A model generated the notes under the pieces. That model saw nothing but the letters and a program-made list of their open reading frames with translations, searched no databases and had not been told where the DNA came from. Shown piece after piece: positions 25,231-33,654 of a stretch of 36,023 nucleotides of DNA (positions are counted from its first letter, which is position 1; the number at the start of each line of letters is the position of its first letter). Origin of the DNA: an uncultured Lachnospiraceae bacterium (GTDB lineage Bacteria > Bacillota > Clostridia > Lachnospirales > Lachnospiraceae); NCBI GenBank assembly GCA_910587105.1, contig CAJUMB010000035.1, forward strand, positions 1 through 36,023, read 5' to 3'. A program made the position numbers and the translations under genes.

Positions 25231-25866
25231 TTAGACCAAGGTCTTAACTGTCTCTTTGATGGTCACCAGGGATTTTTTCGGCCCTGGAACTGCACCCTTG
25301 ATCAACAGTAAGTTGTTTTCTGCGTCTACTTGTACGATTTCCAGATTCTGGACGGTCACTCTCTTATTTCCCATCTGTCCAGGCATCTTCTTGCCTTTGA
25401 ATACTTTACTGGGATCGGAAGCAGCGCCGTTGGAACCTGCATGACGATGATATTTGGAACCATGGGTCATAGGTCCTCTGGATTGTCCGTGGCGCTTGAT
25501 GGCACCCTGGAATCCTTTACCTTTGGAAATGGCCGTGGCATCAATGTGATCCCCTGCCTCGAAGATATCTGCCTTAATTTCCTGGCCCACTTCATATTCG
25601 GATGCATTTTCAAATTTCAGCTCTTTTAAATATCTCTTATAGGAAACTCCGGCTTTGTCATAATGGCCTTTCTGTGGTTTGTTGACCAGTTTTTCCCTTT
25701 TGTCAACGAATCCCACCTGAACAGCGCAGTAACCGTCATTGTCCTCTGTCTTGATCTGCGTTACCACACATGGTCCTGCCTGCAGAACTGTTACGGGAAT
25801 CAATACGCCGTTTTCATCAAAAATCTGGGTCATTCCCACTTTTGTGGCAAGTATTGCTTTCTTCAT
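25231..25866 (-). CDS. rplC: 50S ribosomal protein L3
   Basis: A 211-residue L3, early 23S rRNA binder reaching the peptidyl transferase centre. Starts MKKAILATKVGMTQIFDENG and contains GKGFQGAIKRHGQSRGPMTH, GSKYHRHAGSNGAASDPSKV and KKMPGQMGNKRVTVQNLEIV, including the glutamine of the methylated GQ region. AAGGAGG upstream. Confidence 0.98.
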   Translation of the reverse strand: MKKAILATKVGMTQIFDENGVLIPVTVLQAGPCVVTQIKTEDNDGYCAVQVGFVDKREKLVNKPQKGHYDKAGVSYKRYLKELKFENASEYEVGQEIKADIFEAGDHIDATAISKGKGFQGAIKRHGQSRGPMTHGSKYHRHAGSNGAASDPSKVFKGKKMPGQMGNKRVTVQNLEIVQVDAENNLLLIKGAVPGPKKSLVTIKETVKTLV

Positions 25867-25927
25867 TCTCTATTTTCCTCCTTATAGCGGATTGCCGAAA
25901 GGCAATCATATAGTTTTGACTATCCTT

Positions 25928-26245
25928 TTATTTCTTCTTCATTTTGATGTCAATATGAACACCTGCAGGCATCTCCAGCCGGGAAAGGGCGTCCACTGTT
26001 TTCTGAGTGGGGGTCAAAATGTCGATCAAACGTTTATGTGTCCTCTGCTCAAACTGCTCCCGGGAATCCTTATACTTATGCACTGCACGCAGGATTGTAA
26101 CCACTTCTTTCTTTGTGGGAAGTGGCACCGGGCCGCTCACCTTTGCCCCATTCTTTTTCACCGTTTCAATAATCTTGCTGGCTGACGCATCTACCAATTG
26201 ATGGTCATATGCCTTTAATGTGATTCTCATTACTTGATTTGCCAT
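25928..26245 (-). CDS. rpsJ: 30S ribosomal protein S10
   Basis: A 105-residue S10, first gene of the super-operon. S10 is also known as a partner of NusB in antitermination. Starts MANQVMRITLKAYDHQLVDA and contains GPVPLPTKKEVVTILRAVHK and EQRTHKRLIDILTPTQKTVD. I choose the ATG at 26245, 9 bases after AGGAGG; the frame open to 26269 is only upstream leader sequence. A ~250-base leader and a strong promoter lie upstream. Confidence 0.97.
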   Translation of the reverse strand: MANQVMRITLKAYDHQLVDASASKIIETVKKNGAKVSGPVPLPTKKEVVTILRAVHKYKDSREQFEQRTHKRLIDILTPTQKTVDALSRLEMPAGVHIDIKMKKK

Positions 26246-26284
26246 AAAAAAGCCGCCTCCTTTTCGCACTTTCTAATAGTCAGT

Positions 26285-26402
26285 ACGACAAGCGGTGACT
26301 GTACACATCTCCGTGTGTGTCGCATTCGGCATCACACGTTTCCATCTGCGGAATTCTTTTCAAACCGGACTGTTCCGATTTTCCTGTACAGTGACTTGTC
26401 GT
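26285..26402 (-). ncRNA. Structured 5' leader of the S10 operon (candidate L4-type autoregulatory leader)
   Basis: In the minus-strand transcript, ACGACAAG...ACTGTACA (from 26385-26402) pairs with TGTACAGT...CTTGTCGT (26285-26305), two 8-bp helices split by a small internal loop. They enclose about 80 bases with further complements (CGTGTG/CACACG and CGGA/TCCG), giving a multibranch shape. It lies between the promoter and rpsJ. S10-operon leaders that bind L4 are known in other bacteria; that this one does so is inference. Confidence 0.6.
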
Positions 26403-26500
26403 CAGTTTATCTTAACTTGACATTCGCTCCACGGAAAAACCTGCTTCTTCTGTAAGCAGCAACCTCACGCTTCACAGCTATCAATGCCACAGCAAGTAAT

Positions 26501-26529
26501 AGTATACCCTATGATTCCATGTATTTCAA
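26501..26529 (-). promoter_or_regulatory. Promoter of the ribosomal super-operon
   Basis: On the minus strand TTGAAA and TATACT are separated by exactly 17 bases. The predicted start near 26494 gives a leader of about 250 bases before rpsJ. No other comparable promoter is visible between 26246 and 26714, the longest gene-free stretch here, which otherwise holds the leader and the terminator of the upstream gene. Confidence 0.75.
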
Positions 26530-26618
26530 GGCTTTTTTGGATAATTATGAAGGATTCTCTGTGATTATAGGATTTTTCTATTTACATTTAGCGGCTTTCC
26601 CTGCTCCTTATCCAGTTT

Positions 26619-26688
26619 TTACACAAAAATTCCAGGGTATGCATTAAAAAATTATACAAACCGTATAATTTCCATCCATCCCCTGGAA
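26619..26688 (-). terminator. Terminator of the membrane-protein gene upstream of the S10 operon
   Basis: CCCTGGAA/TTCCAGGG (26681-26688 with 26630-26637) closes a loop that itself holds a perfect 9-bp hairpin (26663-26671 with 26649-26657). The minus strand then reads ATTTTTGTGT. It lies 27 bases after the stop of the 391-residue membrane protein gene. Confidence 0.75.
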
Positions 26689-26714
26689 TAAACTGCTGTC
26701 CATTAGTCACAATG

Positions 26715-27890
26715 CTATTCTTCTTCCCCGCTGCCGATAATGGTAGAATAATCCAGCAGAACCACGCCTGTATCATCGTCCTCAATAACTTTTGGAGCTT
26801 CTCCGGCAGATTTTGCCTTCTCCAGTAATTCCTCTGCTGTATAGAGGGGAATCGCCACCTTTACTGTCTGCTCTGGCTCTTCTTTCTCCTGCTTTGTCTC
26901 CTCTGTTGTCTCTTCCTGGCCTTTTATTGCCTGGTCAGCTGAATCTTTATCTCCCTCTGGGGAAATTTTTTTCACATCCGGAATCTCTGCTGTGGGAATC
27001 TTCTCTATTTCCCCGCTTGGAGGAAGTACCGCCACAGCCCCTATCTCTTTTTTTAATTCTTCATGTGCCTGGTCTGCCGCCTGCTCTGCAGGAGAATTTC
27101 CGTCCAGGCCCAGTATAGCCTCTACCGGTTCCATATCTTCTATAAAGCCCCCGGTCCGGGCTATTTTCTTCGCCGCCTTTATCCGGCGTTTTTCTTCTTT
27201 TCTTCTCTCCCTGGATTCTTCTTTGAGCCGCGCCACTTCTGCCTTCTGGCGGGCACGCATTTCTTTCTTTAACTGACGTTTACTCTTTGGCTCCGATGCC
27301 AATGCCTGTTCATCTTCCGCCTGGGCAGATACCCCTTCACCAGCTGCTGCCGCATCCGGCTCCGTCTGGTCATCGTCTTCGTCTTCTTCATCCTCCGGCT
27401 CCTCGTCTGGCAGTTCCTTATCCCTTCCCCAAATTTCAGCCAAGACAAACAATATAATAAGAAACAACACACCAAGGCCGATAATAATCAGTCCTTCTGT
27501 GGACTGAATCGCCATCAGAAGAAATCCAATACCCCACACAGTAAAAATCACCCGGGTCACATCCCCACTGAGGGTCATGGCTTTCGGTTCCCCTCTTGAG
27601 GCCCCTTTATCTATTACGGTAAATGTACTGTTGTCCAGATCAATTTCCTGGACTCCGTACAGGCGGACCTGATTTCCATTTTCTACAATAATCGAATCTC
27701 CCACCAGAACACTGCTGGCAGATATCTCTTTTCCATAACTAACTGAACCCAGCGGCAGATTTGTCTCCAGGTCAGTATCGTCAATGGTGATTGTGGAAAT
27801 TCCCATAAACGGCGGAACAGCCAATGCCAAAATACACGCAATCAATAGAAATACAACCAGATGCACGATAAATTTTAAAAATCTGGACAT
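26715..27890 (-). CDS. Membrane-anchored protein of unknown function with charged coiled-coil tail
   Basis: A 391-residue protein I cannot assign. Residues 1-30 form a transmembrane or signal-anchor helix (FIVHLVVFLLIACILALAVP). About 40-105 is a beta-rich extracytoplasmic stretch (LPLGSVSYGKEISASSVLVG, DSIIVENGNQVRLYGVQEID). A second hydrophobic block at about 110-155 probably makes two more helices. The rest is highly charged: an acidic run (DEEPEDEEDEDDDQ), a Lys/Arg-rich helix at about 200-245 (KRQLKKEMRARQ, RRKEEKRRIKAAKK) and an acidic, low-complexity end. The extracytoplasmic stretch loosely resembles type I signal peptidase architecture, but no catalytic Ser/Lys or Ser/His can be seen. 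It forms its own unit with a terminator just before the S10 promoter. Confidence 0.75.
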   Translation of the reverse strand: MSRFLKFIVHLVVFLLIACILALAVPPFMGISTITIDDTDLETNLPLGSVSYGKEISASSVLVGDSIIVENGNQVRLYGVQEIDLDNSTFTVIDKGASRGEPKAMTLSGDVTRVIFTVWGIGFLLMAIQSTEGLIIIGLGVLFLIILFVLAEIWGRDKELPDEEPEDEEDEDDDQTEPDAAAAGEGVSAQAEDEQALASEPKSKRQLKKEMRARQKAEVARLKEESRERRKEEKRRIKAAKKIARTGGFIEDMEPVEAILGLDGNSPAEQAADQAHEELKKEIGAVAVLPPSGEIEKIPTAEIPDVKKISPEGDKDSADQAIKGQEETTEETKQEKEEPEQTVKVAIPLYTAEELLEKAKSAGEAPKVIEDDDTGVVLLDYSTIIGSGEEE

Positions 27891-27952
27891 TCTTTTACTC
27901 TCCTTGTCGTTCCATATCCCCCCTGCTGAATAATTACATTCTATACCCGTGA

Positions 27953-28010
27953 GTCAAATGATTTGCCAGCAGTCCTTCACTGTTTCAGGCAAAACAGCAA
28001 ATCATTTGGC
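27953..28010. repeat. 14-bp inverted repeat upstream of the membrane-protein gene
   Basis: GTCAAATGATTTGC (27953-27966) and GCAAATCATTTGGC (27997-28010) pair at 13 of 14 positions around a 30-base loop, 62 bases before the gene start at 27890. A second short palindrome TATACTC/GAGTATA follows at about 28018-28033. They may be an operator or leader hairpin. No T-run follows, so it is not a clear terminator for the radical SAM gene, whose stop is at 28107. Confidence 0.5.
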
Positions 28011-28106
28011 AAATACGTATACTCTTGAGTATAACATTAAAAAAGAAATCTGTACACAAGAAAGTTGAAGATTAAAAGTTACTGTCCACCCATTGAACAG
28101 TAATGA

Positions 28107-29792
28107 TTACATCGTCAAATTTGATATCTGCCTGCAGGTACCATTATTCGTCAGCGGGTCCCTGCGGGTATAATCAAACAGCAGTGTTTCTTCTGATAAC
28201 ACTTCTATATGAACAGTTTTCGGCAGTTTCTCACGGCGTATATAATCTCTGATGTCTTTCTGCCACTGTTCCTGGCACTTCATCCACGCCGGACGGCTTT
28301 TCAAATTCTCCCGGCTGTACAGGTCCACTGTCATGGCTTCTGTCAAATTTTCCAGCAGTCTTTCCCTTTCTTCCTTCTGTAAAGCCTTAGTCCATTCCAC
28401 CACAAATTCCCGCAGAATCTCATATCTGCGCAGACGGGAGTGGGAAATCTGGCTGTAACCTTTTCTCTCATAAAAATCACCCAGTGCTTCATAAAAAGCA
28501 AAGAACGAGGGAAACAAATGCTCCAATAAAGACAGCGTGCGCAGAAACTGGCCGCTGTTATAATAGATTTCCACCATACTTTCCACTTGTTTCAGAGAAA
28601 GAATTTCTTCATAAGAAAGCCATCTGGTCTTCAGCACTTCATAGGGTTCCCGGTCCATGTACACACATCCATACTTCCCGGCCATTGTCTCCATCCGGGA
28701 CCCTTTCAATATTTTCAGGAAACCCAGCTGCAGCTGCTGGGGACGCATCCCGTACACTGCATCAAAAGAACGGGAAAAACTCTCGTAATTTTCAAAAGGC
28801 AGCCCTGCAATCAGATCCAGATGCTGATGAATATTCCTGCCCTGACGGATTTTTTCCACACAGATTTTCAATTTGGGAAAATTCATATTCCGGCATATCT
28901 CCTGAAGAGTCCTGGGATTTGCCGACTGAACGCCGATTTCCAGCTGGATCAATCCCGGCCGCATGGAGTGCATACAGGCAATTTCCTCATCCTCTAAAAG
29001 TTCCGCTACAATCTCAAAATGAAAATTCGTAATTCCCCGGTCCTGCTTGGCCAAAAATTCCCATATTTCCAAAGCCCGCTTCCGATTGCAGTTGAATGTC
29101 CGGTCCACAAATTTCACCTGGGGAACTTTTCTGTCTATGAAAAACTGTATTTCCTGTTTTACCAGTTCCAGACTTCGAAAGCGTATTTTCTTTTCTATGG
29201 AAGACAGGCAGTAACTGCAGGAAAACGGGCATCCCCTGCTGCTCTCATAATAAATTATCCGATTGGAAAAGTCCTCCAGACAGCCATAAGGAAAGGGGAT
29301 ACTGTCCATATCCAGCAGCTTTTGTTCCTGTGTCTCACAGACCGTATTTCCTCTGCGCACAGCAAGCCCTGGAATCTGGAGCAGCTGGTTTTGGTCTTTT
29401 CCCTGGCGGTAACACGTTACTAATTCCAGAAACGTTTCCTCCCCTTCTCCCTTCATGATGCCGTCCACGGCAGGGTGCGCTTCCAGATATTCCCGGGCAC
29501 AGTACGTAACTTCTGGCCCGCCTATCCAGATCCATATATCCGGGAGAAGCTTCCGTATCTCCCCTGTCAGTTCCTCAAGCAGAGATTTATTCCAGATATA
29601 ACAGGAAAAACACAAAAGTCCTGGACGGCTCTTGTATAGATCTTTTAAAATTTCACCCATGGGCTGGTTAATGGTATATTCCCTGATGTGGACCGGCTGA
29701 CCGGCTTTCCCGGCATAAGCCTTCAGGCTGTATACAGCCAGGTTCGAATGAATATATTTTGCATTTACAGCCGCCAGCACTATCTGGTCCAT
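28107..29792 (-). CDS. B12-binding-domain radical SAM protein (DUF4080 type)
   Basis: A 561-residue protein. Residues 1-130 form a cobalamin-binding-like Rossmann domain (VLAAVNAKYIHSNLAVYSLK, IWIGGPEVTY, VDGIMKGEGEETF). The radical SAM core follows with the 4Fe-4S cluster motif Cys188-x3-Cys192-x2-Cys195 in SSRGCPFSCSYC, then VKFVDRTFNCNRKRA and LIQLEIGVQSANPRTLQEI. A C-terminal domain (about 370-540, with YEEILSLKQVESMVEIYYNS) matches the region called DUF4080 in related proteins. The B12 domain lacks an obvious DxHxxG histidine, so base-off cobalamin binding is uncertain. The reaction is unknown for the family. It follows the cysQ-like gene after 35 bases and probably shares its promoter. 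Confidence 0.88.
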   Translation of the reverse strand: MDQIVLAAVNAKYIHSNLAVYSLKAYAGKAGQPVHIREYTINQPMGEILKDLYKSRPGLLCFSCYIWNKSLLEELTGEIRKLLPDIWIWIGGPEVTYCAREYLEAHPAVDGIMKGEGEETFLELVTCYRQGKDQNQLLQIPGLAVRRGNTVCETQEQKLLDMDSIPFPYGCLEDFSNRIIYYESSRGCPFSCSYCLSSIEKKIRFRSLELVKQEIQFFIDRKVPQVKFVDRTFNCNRKRALEIWEFLAKQDRGITNFHFEIVAELLEDEEIACMHSMRPGLIQLEIGVQSANPRTLQEICRNMNFPKLKICVEKIRQGRNIHQHLDLIAGLPFENYESFSRSFDAVYGMRPQQLQLGFLKILKGSRMETMAGKYGCVYMDREPYEVLKTRWLSYEEILSLKQVESMVEIYYNSGQFLRTLSLLEHLFPSFFAFYEALGDFYERKGYSQISHSRLRRYEILREFVVEWTKALQKEERERLLENLTEAMTVDLYSRENLKSRPAWMKCQEQWQKDIRDYIRREKLPKTVHIEVLSEETLLFDYTRRDPLTNNGTCRQISNLTM

Positions 29793-29827
29793 AAGCCATC
29801 CTCCTGCATCTTACTTTTAAAACATAC

Positions 29828-30604
29828 CTAAACCAGTTTATTCTGATCACAATTTAGAATATAAAATCCTTTCCGGTTCACACAGTCCCGGCGGTTATAA
29901 GTCATCTCGCTGTCATCCATCTGCCGGAAAATCCCCCCGGCCTCTTCCACAATACACTGCATGGCTGCTGTATCCCACTCCATGGTGGGGTTGTGTCTGT
30001 AGTAAACTTCCGCATCTCCTCTGGCAATCATACATCCCTTGATGGAACTGCCCACACGCACCAGGTTTGTCAGATGATATTTCTCCAGAAGCCGCTCCAT
30101 CTCCTCACAGCCGTGGGAACTGCTCATGACCACCCTCAGATCCTCTGTCCGGTTTGATACCTGGAGCTTTTTTATCTCCTGGCCTTTTTTGAAAAAAGCC
30201 CCTTTTCCTTTTTCCGCATAATACAATTCACCTGTCACAGGTACATAGATGACACCGGTTACTGGTCTTCCCTCATAACACAGGGCGATATTTACCGTAA
30301 ACTGTCCGTTCTTTTTGATAAATTCTTTGGTGCCGTCCAAAGGGTCCACAATGAAACACCAAGGGTTGTCCAGTCTCTCCAGGTTATCCTCTCCTTCCTC
30401 TGAGAGAAGAGCATACTCCGGAAAACGAGTCTGCAGCTCCTGGGCGATGAGTTCATGTGCCCTTCTATCTGCAAGAGTCAGGGGCATATGGCCTTCTTTA
30501 TACTCAACCTGCCAGTTTTCTTCATTATTATATACCTCCAGAATCGCCTCACCGGCGAGAACGGAAATTCTTTTTGATACTTCCAGTACTTCCTGATTGA
30601 TCAT
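29828..30604 (-). CDS. cysQ: 3'(2'),5'-bisphosphate nucleotidase, CysQ family
   Basis: A 258-residue inositol-monophosphatase-fold enzyme expected to hydrolyse 3'-phosphoadenosine 5'-phosphate. Metal-site motifs are visible: EEG at 69-71 (LLSEEGED), DPLDGTKEF at 87-95, and WDTAA at 210-214. The early TxAD motif reads TLADRRAH at about 43-50. CysQ removes the PAP left by sulfate assimilation or CoA transfer; activity on inositol phosphates cannot be excluded. It heads the transcript with the radical SAM gene. A strong promoter lies upstream. Confidence 0.9.
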   Translation of the reverse strand: MINQEVLEVSKRISVLAGEAILEVYNNEENWQVEYKEGHMPLTLADRRAHELIAQELQTRFPEYALLSEEGEDNLERLDNPWCFIVDPLDGTKEFIKKNGQFTVNIALCYEGRPVTGVIYVPVTGELYYAEKGKGAFFKKGQEIKKLQVSNRTEDLRVVMSSSHGCEEMERLLEKYHLTNLVRVGSSIKGCMIARGDAEVYYRHNPTMEWDTAAMQCIVEEAGGIFRQMDDSEMTYNRRDCVNRKGFYILNCDQNKLV

Positions 30605-30688
30605 GGAATGTGTCTGCTCCTTTTCTATATTTGGTTACCTGTCTTTATGAACTGCCCAGTCTGTCAAAGGTCCCATTTTTATTTTCTC

Positions 30689-30717
30689 ATTATATGCATT
30701 CCTTTCATTCCTGTCAA
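30689..30717 (-). promoter_or_regulatory. Consensus promoter for the cysQ-radical SAM unit
   Basis: On the minus strand a perfect TTGACA and a perfect TATAAT are separated by exactly 17 bases, placing the start about 80 bases before cysQ. It lies in the divergent 295-base gap between cysQ and spmA. Confidence 0.85.
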
Positions 30718-30899
30718 CTTCTGATTACCTGTAAATGCTATGGTTCCCGGCTGTCAATACTATTTTGCCCGTTCAATCTCCCGTTCCCTGTCAATTTACA
30801 TTCATATATACGGCGGAAATATTATATATTTTCTATAAAAAGAATTAAGTATGATGCAGAAAAAATCCACACCGCAATTGAAAAATAAAGGAGTATGTT

Positions 30900-31514
30900 A
30901 TGAATTATCTCTGGGCATTTATGATACTAATCGGAATCGTCTACGCCGCTCTGACCGGTAATCTGCAGAATGCAGCGGATGCCGCCCTCTCCTCCGCTCA
31001 GGAGGCCGTTCAGCTGTCTCTCACTATGTGTGGAATTATGTCTCTCTGGGTAGGACTGATGGAGGTGGCAAAAGATTCCGGCCTCATTGATAAGATAAAG
31101 GAATCCACTGATCCCCTTCTCCATTTTCTTTTTCCCAGTATCCCGCAGCATCACCCGGCAAAGGAGCCCATTGCCATGAATATCATTGCCAATGTTCTAG
31201 GGCTGGGATGGGCGGCAACGCCAGCGGGACTAAAGGCGATGGAGGAGCTTTCAAAGCTGGAGGACGACAGAAGACAGGGAAGGCTTCCGGGACCGGTGAG
31301 AAAGAAGGGAATTGCCAGTAATGAGATGTGTACGTTTTTGATTATTAATATTTCCTCCTTACAGCTGATTCCGGTGAATGTAATCGCGTACCGGAGCCAG
31401 TATGGGAGCGTAAACCCGGCAGCGATTGTGGGGCCGGGGATTGCTGCTACGGCGGTGAGTACGGTGGCGGCGGTTGTGTTTTGTAAGATAATGGATAGAA
31501 GACAAATAAGGTGA
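30900..31514 (+). CDS. spmA: Spore maturation protein A (hybrid 3' end)
   Basis: A 204-residue membrane protein of the nucleoside-recognition/gate domain type, which in Bacillus acts with SpmB in spore core dehydration. Family landmarks: an N-terminal helix, LTMCGIMSLWVGLMEVAKDSG, the PAKEPIAMNIIANVLGLGWA block, then SNEMCTFLIINISSLQLIPV and PAAIVGPGIAATAVSTVAAV in the last helix. AAAGGAG precedes the ATG. From codon 163 on (31386-31514) the sequence is repeated, with about 11% difference, at 35789-35920. The gene end seen here is therefore probably the version carried in by the downstream cassette. spmB, the usual next gene, is not present here. Confidence 0.93.
   Translation: MNYLWAFMILIGIVYAALTGNLQNAADAALSSAQEAVQLSLTMCGIMSLWVGLMEVAKDSGLIDKIKESTDPLLHFLFPSIPQHHPAKEPIAMNIIANVLGLGWAATPAGLKAMEELSKLEDDRRQGRLPGPVRKKGIASNEMCTFLIINISSLQLIPVNVIAYRSQYGSVNPAAIVGPGIAATAVSTVAAVVFCKIMDRRQIR
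31386..31514 (+). repeat. Cassette-borne copy of the spmA 3' end (left repeat)
   Basis: From GCG TAC CGG at 31386 to the ATG codon ending at 31493, 96 of 108 bases match 35789-35896, without gaps, in the same orientation. After that the two copies diverge in the last 7-8 codons. It serves as the functional end of spmA. Confidence 0.9.
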
Positions 31515-31623
31515 AATTTTTAATCTTATTATATTTTTGACAAGATTGATATGTTTTTCGGAAAGCACAAGATATAAAAATATATGGATGATTTATATAA
31601 TTTGTGCAAAATGTCGATTGCAT

Positions 31624-31652
31624 TTGTAACTTATTTTTGGTAGTATTATACA
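31624..31652 (+). promoter_or_regulatory. Promoter-like sequence of the defence cassette
   Basis: TTGTAA and TATACA are 17 bases apart, followed by an AT-rich leader and the helicase start about 60 bases later. The other bases between the spmA stop and the helicase are AT-rich, with no clear terminator. Confidence 0.55.
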
Positions 31653-31715
31653 AATATATGATATTTTCAAGAAGAATACAGAAACATATTAGAAAATGGA
31701 TATATAGAGGTGCTT

Positions 31716-33638
31716 ATGGCAAACATAGAATACAATAAACATTATTTTGAAACAACAAATCCCCATATATATGGTAATGGTGAATTACGAGAACCACAAA
31801 TACAGGGATATTATAAGGTATATGAACATTTTATTGTAAGAAACAAAAAGAATACACACGCAATCGTTGTACTTCCAACAGGAGTCGGAAAGACTGGTCT
31901 AATGGGATTGCTGCCATTTCATATTTGTGAAGGCAGAGCATTAATTATCACGCCTCAGCTTACAATAAAAGATGCTGTAGTTGATTCATTAGATCCAGAA
32001 AACCCGGAAAGTTTTTGGTATAAAAGAAAAATATTTGACAGGATTGATGAGACACCAACTTTGGTAGAATTTTCGGGTGGTATGAAAAATGAAATTTTGG
32101 ATGCAGCAAACATAGTGGTTTTGAATATCCATAAATTGCAGGCAAGGTTGACAAAATCTCCTTTAAACTATTTACCTAAAGATTATTTTGATATGATTAT
32201 TATTGATGAGGCACACCATTCAACTGCAAATACATGGGTTGAAACTATTAATCATTTTGACAAAGCAAAAATCGTCAAATTGACTGGAACGCCAATACGT
32301 ACTGATGGTGTGGAACTGGCAGGTGAGCTGGTATATAAATATAAATTAAGTCAGGCTATGGCAAAAGGATATGTTAAATCTCTTAGAAATATAGAATATA
32401 TACCAGAACAATTATTATTGACAATTGATAAAGATGAAACAAAGCAATATACGGTAGAGCAGTTATTAAAGTTAGGATTACGTGATGAAGATTGGATAAG
32501 ACGTTCAGTGGCTTTTTCTAAAGAATGTTCAGAAAGTGTTGTAAAGGAGAGCATTAAGCTATTAGAGAATAAAAGAAGAGATGCATCAAAAGTTCCTCAT
32601 AAAATTATAGCGGTGGCATGTAGTATCGATCATGCAGAGAAGATAAAACAATTATATATAGAAAAAGGATATCGGGCAGAAGTTATACATAGTAAACAAA
32701 TGCCAGAAAAACAGGATGAAATCAAGCAAGATATAGAAAACCATCGTTTAGATGTCATCATCCATGTAGCGATGCTTGGGGAAGGCTATGATCATCCTTA
32801 TCTTAGTGTTGCAGCTATATTTCGACCATTTAGAAGTGAACTGCCATATGAGCAGTTTATAGGCAGAGTTTTGAGAGTCATCCCTGATGAAGAAGTTGAA
32901 AAAACAGATGATAATATTGCGGATGTTGTATCACATCATAATTTGCAATTAGCAGACCTTTGGGAAAAGTATAAAATAGAGTTACAAGAAAGTGAAGTAA
33001 TTAAACATTTGCAAGAAGAAAATATTTTGGATGACAAATGCGAACCATCTGGAGAAAATTCTGCAGGAGCTGGCGCAGATATTATACCGCTTGGTCTTGC
33101 AAAAGAACACGGAACAGGTACTTTAACTACAGATACATATCTAAACACCGAACTAATCAAAAAACAAAAAGAGGAAGAGAAAAAGCAGAAAGAAAGTATT
33201 GATAAATTGCAAGAATTGCTTCACATCGACTACGAACAGGCGCTGACAATTTATAATCAAACAAGGACAAAAGATACCGCATTATTTAAACGTCCGGATT
33301 TGCGTTTTGCCAATAAGAAGAAAAATCTTGATGACCAAATAAGAGAAATTTTAGTTCCACAATTAATTATCAGATATCATATAGATCAGTCAGGAAAGGA
33401 CTTGTCAAATTGTCGCTTATTTAACGGAAAATATGCATGGATAAAAACGAAAGCATCTGATAATGGAGCCATGTTGGCCATGTATTTTAATACATACTTA
33501 CGGAATGCGATAGGTAAGAAACGTGAAGAATGGCAAATGACAGATTTTGATATAGCTTTTGAAAAGTTGAAGAGTGCAGAAGAATTTGTTGAAAATATAC
33601 TGAGTGAGTATTTACATTTAAATAATGAGGAATATTGA
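31716..33638 (+). CDS. SF2 DEAH-box helicase, first gene of Kiwa-like cassette
   Basis: A 640-residue superfamily 2 nucleic-acid-dependent ATPase of the ResIII/UvrB-like group. Walker A (LPTGVGKTGL) is at about 53-62, DEAH in IIIDEAHHS at about 161-169, motif III-like KLTGTPIRTDG at 188-198, motif V-like AMLGEGYDHP at 352-361 and motif VI QFIGRVLRV at 380-388. About 390-640 is helical and charged (QKEEEKKQKESIDKLQ), with no nuclease motif I can identify. I choose the ATG at 31716 with AGAGG five bases upstream; a GTG at 31710 is in frame. Helicases of this group occur in many defence systems. The coding sequence is strikingly AT-rich compared with spmA. It is 16 bases before the next gene and likely cotranscribed. 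Confidence 0.88.
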   Translation: MANIEYNKHYFETTNPHIYGNGELREPQIQGYYKVYEHFIVRNKKNTHAIVVLPTGVGKTGLMGLLPFHICEGRALIITPQLTIKDAVVDSLDPENPESFWYKRKIFDRIDETPTLVEFSGGMKNEILDAANIVVLNIHKLQARLTKSPLNYLPKDYFDMIIIDEAHHSTANTWVETINHFDKAKIVKLTGTPIRTDGVELAGELVYKYKLSQAMAKGYVKSLRNIEYIPEQLLLTIDKDETKQYTVEQLLKLGLRDEDWIRRSVAFSKECSESVVKESIKLLENKRRDASKVPHKIIAVACSIDHAEKIKQLYIEKGYRAEVIHSKQMPEKQDEIKQDIENHRLDVIIHVAMLGEGYDHPYLSVAAIFRPFRSELPYEQFIGRVLRVIPDEEVEKTDDNIADVVSHHNLQLADLWEKYKIELQESEVIKHLQEENILDDKCEPSGENSAGAGADIIPLGLAKEHGTGTLTTDTYLNTELIKKQKEEEKKQKESIDKLQELLHIDYEQALTIYNQTRTKDTALFKRPDLRFANKKKNLDDQIREILVPQLIIRYHIDQSGKDLSNCRLFNGKYAWIKTKASDNGAMLAMYFNTYLRNAIGKKREEWQMTDFDIAFEKLKSAEEFVENILSEYLHLNNEEY

Positions 33639-33654
33639 TTTAGGAGGAACGATT

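Noticed and set aside
31716..33638. Hachiman HamB or type III restriction Res subunit
   Set aside because: No DUF1837 partner, no methyltransferase gene and no visible nuclease motif in the C-terminal part; the neighbours point to Kiwa instead.
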